A DNA stretch of 13,311 nt. Origin: Nitrospira sp. GTDB lineage: Bacteria > Nitrospirota > Thermodesulfovibrionia > Thermodesulfovibrionales > SM23-35. The notes beneath the pieces were generated by a model, which ran no database searches, had not been told where the DNA came from, and worked only from the letters and a program-made list of their open reading frames with translations. Position 1 is the first letter of the stretch. Each line of letters opens with the position of its first letter. Positions 1-6,065 of this stretch are shown here, piece after piece. The stretch covers positions 1-13,311 of the forward strand of contig VGWZ01000033.1 in NCBI GenBank assembly GCA_016873595.1, in the 5' to 3' direction. A program made the translations under genes and the position numbers.

Positions 1-1167
1 TTTACTTATTTTATCTTTTCCAAAGGGTGAGAGTTCTCTAAGCTCCTTTATGATTTTAGGAACTATTGTGATTACCTCGTCAATCTCAGTCTCTGTATTG
101 TAGCGACTGAGAGAAAACCTTATAGAGCCGTGTATGGCGGTGAATGGTACTCCCATTGACCTCAGAACGTGACTCGGCTCAAGAGAGCCTGATGTGCAGG
201 CAGAGCCTGATGATGCACAGATGCCATATTCATTTAATCTGAGGAGTATGGCTTCTCCCTCTACGTACTCAAAACTTATATTTGTTGTATTCGGCAGGCG
301 GTTTTCAGTATCGCCATTTATCCGTACATCAGGACAGCACTGAAGCAGTGCTGTTTCGAGCTTATCCCTTAGTTTACTCAAATAGCTCACCTCTTTTTCG
401 AGGTTTTCCCTGGCAAGCTCACACGCCTTGCCAAGACCTATAATCGAGGCAACATTCTCTGTGCCCGCCCTCCTTCCACGCTCTTGATGTCCACCAATTA
501 TATATGGATAAAACCTTGTACCTTTTCTTACATAGAGCGCTCCTACGCCCTTCGGGGCGTGCAGCTTATGCCCTGAAAGAGACAGCATATCAACAGGAAG
601 TTTTTTTAGATCTACAGGAATTTTCCCTACTGCCTGGATAGCATCTGTGTGAAAAAGAATTTTTCTTTCTCTCAGGATCTCGGAGATCTCAGGTATCGGG
701 AATATGACCCCGGTCTCATTATTGGCATACATTATTGAGACAATTGCAGTGTTCTCATCGAGGGATTTAAGGAGAGCGCCTAAATCGAGTCTCCCCTTGC
801 TATCTACAGGCAGGAAGGTAACTCTGTAACCTTTTCGTGCAAGGTGTTTTGAGAAATTAAGGACAGCAGGATGTTCTACTCTTGTGGTAATGATATGCTT
901 TTTCTGGAGATATGATTCGATACCACTCATGATTGCAGTGTTATCGCTTTCTGTGCCGCAGCTTGTAAAGATTATCTCTTCTGGTTCTGCGCCCAGGAGG
1001 GCGGCGACTTTCGCCCTTGCCTCTTCTATCTTTCTGTGGAGCTGTCCACCAAAGGTGTGCATGCTCGACGGGTTTCCATATAATTCCCTGAGATAGGGAA
1101 GCATCTCATCGAGAACCTCAGGTGCGACAGCTGTAGTTGCATTGTTGTCAAGATAGATTGGTTTCAT
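1..1167 (-). CDS. nifS: Cysteine desulfurase NifS/IscS family (3' end beyond window)
   Basis: PLP-dependent enzyme that takes sulfur from L-cysteine and passes it as persulfide to the scaffold NifU for Fe-S cluster assembly in the cytoplasm. The reading frame starts at an ATG (1165-1167) with MKPIYLDNNATTAVAPEV, the usual N-terminus of the family. The PLP lysine lies in SGHKLHAPKG (about K201) and the catalytic cysteine in SGSACTSGSLEPSH (about C324). The HTD motif of the cofactor pocket is present (FHTDAIQAVGK). The frame is open for 389 codons to the left edge, close to the usual full length of about 390-400, so only a few C-terminal residues should be missing. The start overlaps the nifU stop as ATGA, implying translational coupling. 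The extended SGSACTSG loop points to a class I (NifS/IscS) enzyme rather than SufS. The family call is secure; nif versus isc naming rests on the NifU neighbour. Confidence 0.95.
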   Translation of the reverse strand, partial: MKPIYLDNNATTAVAPEVLDEMLPYLRELYGNPSSMHTFGGQLHRKIEEARAKVAALLGAEPEEIIFTSCGTESDNTAIMSGIESYLQKKHIITTRVEHPAVLNFSKHLARKGYRVTFLPVDSKGRLDLGALLKSLDENTAIVSIMYANNETGVIFPIPEISEILRERKILFHTDAIQAVGKIPVDLKKLPVDMLSLSGHKLHAPKGVGALYVRKGTRFYPYIIGGHQERGRRAGTENVASIIGLGKACELARENLEKEVSYLSKLRDKLETALLQCCPDVRINGDTENRLPNTTNISFEYVEGEAILLRLNEYGICASSGSACTSGSLEPSHVLRSMGVPFTAIHGSIRFSLSRYNTETEIDEVITIVPKIIKELRELSPFGKDKISK

Positions 1168-1997
1168 CCTACCTCCACAATAATATCCTCACTCACAAGT
1201 TCTCTTAATTTTTCCTCAATGCCTTTCACGGTGACGTTACCCATGGGACATTCAACACACATTGCCCTTAAGGCAATGATAACCTTATTGCCTTCCACGT
1301 CTATAAGTTCAACATCTCCTCCGTCAGCCTGAAGAAGAGGTCGTATCTCCTTTTCTATCACATCTTGTATAAGCGCGATCTTCTGGAGATTGGTTAACTT
1401 CTTGGGAACAAGGGGCCTTTCAGGCACTGCCTTTATAGACCATATATCCTTTAAGATTGCCTCTATATCAGGAATACAGGAGCCACATCCACCGCCTGCT
1501 TTAGTGTAATTTGTTATATCTTCCACAGTGGTAAGGTGGTTTTCTATAGCGACCTTTCGTATTTTATCCTCAGAGACCTCAAAACATTTACATATAATTT
1601 TCTCTTCGCCTTCAATCGGTTTTTTCTCGCCCCTATAATTTGCGACTGCGGTTTCAAGTGCTTCCTGGCCCATGACTGAGCAATGCATTTTTTCACTTGG
1701 GAGGCCGCCAAGGAACTCTGCAATTTCCTGGTTGCTTATTTTCAGTGCTTCATCAAGAGTCATTCCCTTTATGAGTTCTGTAAGGGCAGAGGAGCTTGCG
1801 ATTGCGCTCGCACACCCAAAGGTCTGAAACTTTGCATCTATGATTTTATTTGTTTGTTTGTCAATTTTGAGTGTGAGACGGAGGGCGTCACCGCATATTA
1901 TGCTGCCGACCTCTCCAACAGCATCGGGATTCTCTATTTCGCCCACATTTTTTGGATTGAGGAACAGATCTTTTACCTTATCCGTATATTCCCACAT
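1164..1997 (-). CDS. nifU: Three-domain Fe-S scaffold protein NifU
   Basis: Scaffold on which Fe-S clusters are built with sulfur from NifS. The protein has 277 residues from the chosen start. Domain 1 (about 1-125) is IscU-like with cysteines C35, C62 and C106. The central BFD-like [2Fe-2S] domain carries C136, C138, C171 and C174 (ICKCFEV ... GGGCGSC). The C-terminal Nfu domain (about 205-277) carries C247 and C250 in AMCVECPMG. All three cluster sites are therefore intact. The ATG at 1995-1997 was chosen because MWEYTDKVKDLFLNPKNVGE is the standard NifU N-terminus. The frame is open 18 codons further to a TTG, but that stretch has no family similarity. No strong Shine-Dalgarno is seen before this ATG. 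The gene is first in a nifU-nifS operon divergent from proA. No nitrogenase genes are visible, so a general Fe-S role is likely (inference). Confidence 0.95.
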   Translation of the reverse strand: MWEYTDKVKDLFLNPKNVGEIENPDAVGEVGSIICGDALRLTLKIDKQTNKIIDAKFQTFGCASAIASSSALTELIKGMTLDEALKISNQEIAEFLGGLPSEKMHCSVMGQEALETAVANYRGEKKPIEGEEKIICKCFEVSEDKIRKVAIENHLTTVEDITNYTKAGGGCGSCIPDIEAILKDIWSIKAVPERPLVPKKLTNLQKIALIQDVIEKEIRPLLQADGGDVELIDVEGNKVIIALRAMCVECPMGNVTVKGIEEKLRELVSEDIIVEVG

Positions 1998-2054
1998 AGA
2001 TTTTATAGGATATAATATAGTTATGCTAATCATCAAGCCTAATCCTCCCAAATT

Positions 2055-2084
2055 TTCTTAATATTAGTGAGGTTATGATATAAT
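2055..2084 (+). promoter_or_regulatory. Probable sigma70-type extended -10 promoter for proA
   Basis: The intergenic region holds TGATATAAT (2076-2084), a perfect TGnTATAAT extended -10. The -35 is poor (TTCTTA, 2055-2060, 18-bp spacer), which is typical when an extended -10 is used. It lies about 48 bases before the proA ATG, which has its own GGAGGGAG ribosome site at 2122-2129. Confidence 0.55.
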
Positions 2085-2132
2085 TCATAATGATAAATAA
2101 AACGAAAATAAATATTTCCGTGGAGGGAGTGC

Positions 2133-3389
2133 ATGGATATAAAAGCATATGTGTTTAATAAGGCATTAGAGGCAAAAGAAGGTGCAAAATCCCTTGCAAA
2201 AGCGTCTTCAAAACAGAAAAACCTTGCACTTTTAAAAATGGCAGAAGCCCTTAAAAAGAATGCACAAGGGCTGATTTCAGAGAATAAAAAAGATATAAAG
2301 ATTGCAGAAGAGAAGGGTTTTTCAAAGGCATTGATAGACAGGTTGACATTAAATGAAAAACGTATTAGTGAGATGTCACAAGGGCTTATCGAGGTCGCAG
2401 CCCTTCCTGACCCTGTTGGTGAAATAACAAAGATGTGGCAGAGGCCAAATGGAATGACTGTTGGAAGGATGCGTGTGCCAATCGGTGTCATCGGGATTAT
2501 CTATGAATCAAGGCCCAATGTGACTGCGGATGCAACAGGCCTGTGCCTCAAGGCTGGCAATGCAGTGATACTCAGAGGTGGTTCTGAGGCTATTCATTCA
2601 AACAAAGCAATTGTCACTGTGTTAAGGAGTGTTGCTAAAGAACAGGGGCTTCATGAAGGTGTAGTAACCTTTCTTGATATACCCGAGAGAGAGGCAGTTA
2701 TGGAGATGCTCAAGCTCGAGGGTATTATTGATCTGATAATTCCGAGGGGCGGGGAAGGGCTTATAAGGGCTGTCACAGAAAATTCGAGGATACCGGTTCT
2801 CAAGCATTATAAGGGTGTCTGCCATGTGTTTGTTGATAAGGATGCAGATGTGAAGATGGCAGAAGAGATATGCTTTAATGCAAAGGTACAGAGACCTGGT
2901 ACCTGTAATGCTATGGAGACAATGCTTGTGGATAAAAAGATTGCGAAGGCCTTTCTTCCCACCATGATAAGGAGGTTCAAAGACGCTGGAGTGACACTGA
3001 AAGGATGTCCTGCAACGAGAAAGATAGATGCATCGCTTGAAAAGGTAAAGGAAGAAGATTATTACAACGAATATCTTGACATTATATTGAATATAAGGAT
3101 AGTAGAGGGCATAGATAATGCCATGGCTCATATAGAAAAATATAGCTCTTCACACTCTGATGCAATTGTAACAGATGATTATAGTAAAGCTATGAGATTC
3201 CTCAAAGAGGTAGATTCCTCTGCTGTTTTTGTGAATGCCTCAACCAGACTTAATGATGGCTATCAGTTTGGACTTGGAGCTGAGATAGGTATATCAACAG
3301 ATAAAATCCATGCGCGGGGACCGATGGGACTTGAGGAACTTACCTGCACTAAATTTATAGTCTTGGGAAACGGGCAATTGAGAGAATAG
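2133..3389 (+). CDS. proA: Gamma-glutamyl phosphate reductase ProA
   Basis: Second enzyme of proline synthesis: NADPH-dependent reduction of gamma-glutamyl phosphate to glutamate semialdehyde. The 418 residues match the usual length. Family hallmarks are visible: GVIGIIYESRPNVTADA, GNAVILRGGSEAIHSN for the nucleotide-binding fold, the catalytic cysteine at C258 in QRPGTCNAMET, and the C-terminal LGAEIGISTDKIHARGPMGL. The ATG start follows GGAGGGAG at good spacing. The gene is first of a plus-strand run with nadD and rsfS, an order common in bacteria where proB and obgE often lie upstream; here neither is present and the divergent nifUS pair takes that place. The C-terminus ends just before a heptad-type inverted repeat that fills the spacer to nadD. 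Confidence 0.97.
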   Translation: MDIKAYVFNKALEAKEGAKSLAKASSKQKNLALLKMAEALKKNAQGLISENKKDIKIAEEKGFSKALIDRLTLNEKRISEMSQGLIEVAALPDPVGEITKMWQRPNGMTVGRMRVPIGVIGIIYESRPNVTADATGLCLKAGNAVILRGGSEAIHSNKAIVTVLRSVAKEQGLHEGVVTFLDIPEREAVMEMLKLEGIIDLIIPRGGEGLIRAVTENSRIPVLKHYKGVCHVFVDKDADVKMAEEICFNAKVQRPGTCNAMETMLVDKKIAKAFLPTMIRRFKDAGVTLKGCPATRKIDASLEKVKEEDYYNEYLDIILNIRIVEGIDNAMAHIEKYSSSHSDAIVTDDYSKAMRFLKEVDSSAVFVNASTRLNDGYQFGLGAEIGISTDKIHARGPMGLEELTCTKFIVLGNGQLRE

Positions 3390-3391
3390 CA

Positions 3392-3460
3392 ACAAGATGC
3401 AGGATACAGGATGAAAAAATTTGCTTTACATGCATCGTGCATCGTGTATCATGTATCATG
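3392..3460 (+). repeat. Heptad-periodic inverted repeat, copy 1 (proA-nadD spacer)
   Basis: Left arm: GATGCAG (3396-3402), GATACAG (3403-3409) and a partial GATG. After a 15-base spacer the right arm has CATGCAT, CGTGCAT, CGTGTAT and CATGTAT (3429-3456) plus CATG. Read on the other strand, the right arm is a run of GATACAN/GATGCAN units, so the arms pair as an imperfect hairpin with 7-bp period. The 15-mer CATGCATCGTGCATC (3429-3443) recurs exactly at 7179-7193 inside leuS. The element fills nearly the whole spacer and provides in-frame ATG codons ahead of the likely nadD start. Confidence 0.85.
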
Positions 3461-3468
3461 AAAATGAT

Positions 3469-4125
3469 ATGAGAGTCGGTATATTTGGCGGGACCTTTAA
3501 CCCCATACATTATGGTCACCTGAGAGCTGCTGAAGAAGTAAGGGAAAAACTCGGGCTTGACAGGATACTCTTTATTCCCTCTGGAACCCCTCCGCTCAAA
3601 ACAGAAGAACTCACAGAAGCAGTGCACAGATATAAAATGACACGGCTTGCAGTGGTGACGAACCGTTTTTTTGAACTGTCAGATATTGAATGCAGACATC
3701 CCGGGAAGTCATATACTGTAAAAACAGTGGAGGAGTTAAAGAAGACCAGTCCCGGGATAGATTTTTTATTTATCCTCGGAATTGATGCATTCCTTGACAT
3801 CTCAAATTGGTGGAATCCAGAGAAGCTTATCGGTCTTATGGATTTTGTCGTTATCCCGCGGTCGCCTTTCAGATTTGTCGACCTTCTGTCATCCCCGTAC
3901 ATATCTGCTGACGAGCATGTTCTTAAAAAGCTTGATGCAGCAGAAATCGAATCAAGCACCATAAAACTCAAAAGCAACAGGGATATGATTGCGTTGAGGC
4001 TCCCTGTTATAGATATATCAGCAACCCGGATAAGAGGGTTATTAAGTGAGGGAAAGAGTATAAAATATCTATTGCCAGAGGCGGTTGAATCCTATATAAT
4101 TTCTAATAAGCTATACAGAAGTTGA
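3469..4125 (+). CDS. nadD: Nicotinate-nucleotide adenylyltransferase NadD
   Basis: Adenylates nicotinic acid mononucleotide with ATP to deaminoNAD in NAD synthesis. The nucleotidyltransferase motif GGTFNPIHYGHL sits at the N-terminus (GIFGGTFNPIHYGHLRAAEE) and the C-terminal ATP-binding motif is DISATRIRGLL. LFILGIDAFLDISNWWNPEKL is also typical (read as two adjoining blocks). With the ATG at 3469 the protein has 218 residues, the usual size. In-frame ATGs at 3451 and 3430 lie in the preceding repeat and would add residues with no family counterpart. No clear Shine-Dalgarno precedes any of the three, so initiation may depend on coupling with proA or on a weak site; the repeat may have displaced an original one (inference). 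The function is secure, the exact start slightly less so. Confidence 0.93.
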   Translation: MRVGIFGGTFNPIHYGHLRAAEEVREKLGLDRILFIPSGTPPLKTEELTEAVHRYKMTRLAVVTNRFFELSDIECRHPGKSYTVKTVEELKKTSPGIDFLFILGIDAFLDISNWWNPEKLIGLMDFVVIPRSPFRFVDLLSSPYISADEHVLKKLDAAEIESSTIKLKSNRDMIALRLPVIDISATRIRGLLSEGKSIKYLLPEAVESYIISNKLYRS

Positions 4126-4131
4126 CATCTT

Positions 4132-4195
4132 GTCATTCTGAGCGTAGCGAAGAATCTCATATATAGCAGAGACCCTTCGCTTCGCTCAGGGTGAC
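4132..4195 (+). repeat. Palindromic repeat of the GTCATTCTGAGCG type
   Basis: Left arm GTCATTCTGAGCGTAGCGA(AG) at 4132-4152 and right arm CTTCGCTTCGCTCAGGGTG(AC) at 4175-4195 pair at 18 of 21 positions around a 22-base loop. From memory, this palindrome type (GTCATTCTGAGC...GAAGAATCT) recurs in intergenic regions of many bacterial phyla. Here it lies between the nadD stop and rsfS, and its right arm carries the in-frame GTG (4191) that begins the longest rsfS frame. The stem could also act as a weak terminator or RNA-processing site. Confidence 0.8.
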
Positions 4196-4583
4196 ATTTG
4201 ACATCTGTAAAAGTTTAGAATTGGGAAGGGAGGGAAGACCCTTAGAAAGTAAAGTTAAAGCCTTCGAATTGGCAAATGCAGCTCTGGATAAAAAAGCAAA
4301 AGATGTCCTTGTTCTTAATTTGAAGGGCATGACTATTATTGCAGATTATTTTGTCATCTGTTCTGGTGAAAGCACAACCCATGTAAGATCAATTGCAGAA
4401 GGAGTCGAAGATAGGTTTTCCAAAGCAGATATAAAGCCTCTCGGTATCGAAGGACTAAATTATAGCCACTGGGTTCTAATAGACTATGGAGATGTCATTA
4501 TCCATATTTTTGAAGATGCGACAAGGGATTTCTATGAGCTTGAAAAACTGTGGATGGATGCCGAAAGAGTTCCATTAAGTTAA
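4191..4583 (+). CDS. rsfS: Ribosomal silencing factor RsfS (start uncertain)
   Basis: RsfS binds L14 of the large ribosomal subunit and blocks joining with the 30S subunit under starvation. Family features: ALDKKAKDVLVLNLKG, then IADYFVICSGESTTHVRSIA, then the conserved tail GLNYSHWVLIDYGDVIIHIF with DATRDFYELEKLW. The family body begins at LESKVKAFELANAALDKK, whose first codon is TTA at 4242. A strong ribosome site GGGAGGG (4228-4234) lies seven bases before this codon, but TTA is not an accepted start. In-frame alternatives are GTG 4191 (inside the palindromic repeat), TTG 4221 and TTG 4269, none with a good ribosome site. The longest frame is given; 10-17 N-terminal residues may not be real. 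nadD-rsfS adjacency is widespread and supports the call. Confidence 0.88.
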   Translation: MTFDICKSLELGREGRPLESKVKAFELANAALDKKAKDVLVLNLKGMTIIADYFVICSGESTTHVRSIAEGVEDRFSKADIKPLGIEGLNYSHWVLIDYGDVIIHIFEDATRDFYELEKLWMDAERVPLS

Positions 4584-4595
4584 GCGGAGATAGTG

Positions 4596-5939
4596 ATGGG
4601 TAAACTATATGTTGCAATATTTATCTTGTTGCTCGGCGTTATTGCCCTCTTTGCAATGTTCAATCAGGAATCTACCACCATAAATATACCTTTTGGAATG
4701 ACCTATGAGATTTCTACCATAGGTCTGATATTGCTCTCCGGTATAGTTGGTGCCCTCACAATGCTCATTATTTTCGCGATAAGAGATTTGAAGAGGTTTA
4801 TAGATAACTGGCAATACCAGAAGAAACAGAAAAGAGAGGCAGAGGTTCAGGGGGTCTACTCAAAGGCGTTGAACAGTCTTCTTGCCCATAATGAGGATGA
4901 GGCGAAGGAGTTACTTAAAGGGGTTCTGTCAAAAGAGCCTGAGCACCTTGATGCATTATTAAGGCTCGGAGATATTGCAGTTACAGAAGAAGATTTTCAG
5001 AAGGCAGGCGAGTACTATCAGCAGGCAAGGGATATCAGCCCCCGGAACCTCGAAACATTGTTTGCCCTCGAAAGGCTTATGGAAAAAACAGGAAGATGGT
5101 CAGATGCCCTCCATTATGTTGACGAGATTCTCGATATAGATGATGAGAACCTTTCAGCCCTCTATAAAAAAAGGGATATTCTCGAGAGGCAGGAAAGGTG
5201 GGATGAACTTGTCCTTATTCAAAAAATAATCTTGAAAAATGAACATGCAGAAAAGGATAAAAACCGCGAACGTCAGGATCTCATTGGGTATAAGTATGAG
5301 TATGGGAGAAAGAGCCTCGAGAACGGTGAACTCGAAAAGGCAAAGAAGGCATTCAGGACAGTATTGCGAATAGACAAAGATTTTGTTCCTGCAACACTCG
5401 GGCTTGCTGAGGTGCTTTTAAGGGAAGGTGAGAGCGAAGAAGCAATTAATAATCTTGAAAAGAGTTATGAACAGACATCTTCAATGATCGTACTCGCAAG
5501 GCTTGAAGACTTGCTGATAAACCTTGGTGAACCAGGACGACTTATAAGAATTTATAAAAACAGCCTCTCAAGGAGTCCACAAGACCCTGTAATAAAATTA
5601 TTTCTCGGGAAGCTCTACTACAGACTAGAGATGGTGGATGATGCTTTTGAAACTCTTGCATCCATTGATACAGGAGGAGCTGATTATCCAGAACTGCATC
5701 AGCTCATGGGGAGCCTCTATATGAAGAGGAACCAACCTGAAGAGGCTGTTTATGAGTTCAGGAAGGCACTGGACTTAAAGATGGCACTGCGATTGCTTTA
5801 CTGTTGTAAGGAGTGTGGCTACATTTCCCTTGAATGGTCAGGGAGATGTGCTGATTGCAAGAAGTGGAATACCTTTCAATTCGACCTCGATGGTACCCGT
5901 GGGTCCAAAAAAGTCAATAATCAAGTCTTATTTAAATAG
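4596..5939 (+). CDS. lapB: LapA-LapB fusion: membrane-anchored TPR protein with C-terminal metal ribbon
   Basis: The 447-residue protein has an N-terminal LapA-like (DUF1049) part with two membrane helices (about residues 4-22 and 40-62) around NQESTTINIPFGMTYEIST. A charged basic linker follows, then a long array of TPR motifs (about 85-400; for example AGEYYQQARDISPRNLETLF and AVYEFRKALDL). A rubredoxin-like ribbon closes it, with CKECGYISLEWSGRCADC giving two CxxC pairs. TPR plus this ribbon is the LapB (YciM) design; in E. coli LapB is a partner of FtsH that controls LpxC turnover, and LapA is a separate small protein encoded next to it. Here the two appear joined. ATG 4596 was chosen over the adjacent GTG 4593 because GGAGA (4586-4590) sits at proper spacing. 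lptE three genes away fits an envelope-LPS role. Confidence 0.85.
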   Translation: MGKLYVAIFILLLGVIALFAMFNQESTTINIPFGMTYEISTIGLILLSGIVGALTMLIIFAIRDLKRFIDNWQYQKKQKREAEVQGVYSKALNSLLAHNEDEAKELLKGVLSKEPEHLDALLRLGDIAVTEEDFQKAGEYYQQARDISPRNLETLFALERLMEKTGRWSDALHYVDEILDIDDENLSALYKKRDILERQERWDELVLIQKIILKNEHAEKDKNRERQDLIGYKYEYGRKSLENGELEKAKKAFRTVLRIDKDFVPATLGLAEVLLREGESEEAINNLEKSYEQTSSMIVLARLEDLLINLGEPGRLIRIYKNSLSRSPQDPVIKLFLGKLYYRLEMVDDAFETLASIDTGGADYPELHQLMGSLYMKRNQPEEAVYEFRKALDLKMALRLLYCCKECGYISLEWSGRCADCKKWNTFQFDLDGTRGSKKVNNQVLFK

Positions 5940-5970
5940 CCTTAATCTCACACAGGCTGGTATTAAAAAG

Positions 5971-5998
5971 TTACCAATATCAGCATTTTTGTTATAAT
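5971..5998 (+). promoter_or_regulatory. Probable promoter for leuS-lptE-holA
   Basis: TTACCA (5971-5976), a 16-base spacer and a perfect TATAAT (5993-5998) lie in the 126-base gap before leuS. The leader to the leuS ATG would be about 60 bases and ends with AGGAGG (6057-6062). No T-box or attenuator stem could be recognised in it. Confidence 0.5.
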
Positions 5999-6065
5999 AC
6001 CTTCCAAATAATTCTTGCCGATATATCTGATTTTATATTGGTTTTCAAACAGTTTGAGGAGGTAG

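Noticed and set aside
884..1096. 70-residue plus-strand open frame
   Set aside because: Opposite the conserved N-terminal half of nifS; no ribosome site.
2009..2036. Minus-strand promoter for nifU (TTGATG, 16 bases, TATATC)
   Set aside because: Weak -10, and it would leave an extremely short leader before the nifU ATG; not strong enough to list as a feature.
2622..3131. 169-residue open frame antisense to proA
   Set aside because: Lies fully inside a well-supported gene, has no ribosome site and its composition (rich in Y, H, I) is that of a reverse-frame shadow.
3516..3977. 153-residue open frame antisense to nadD
   Set aside because: Shadow of a conserved gene; serine-rich with no family signal.
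5999..6065. T-box or leucine attenuator in the leuS leader
   Set aside because: The leader is only about 60 bases, with no T-box core motif, no run of leucine codons and no terminator stem.
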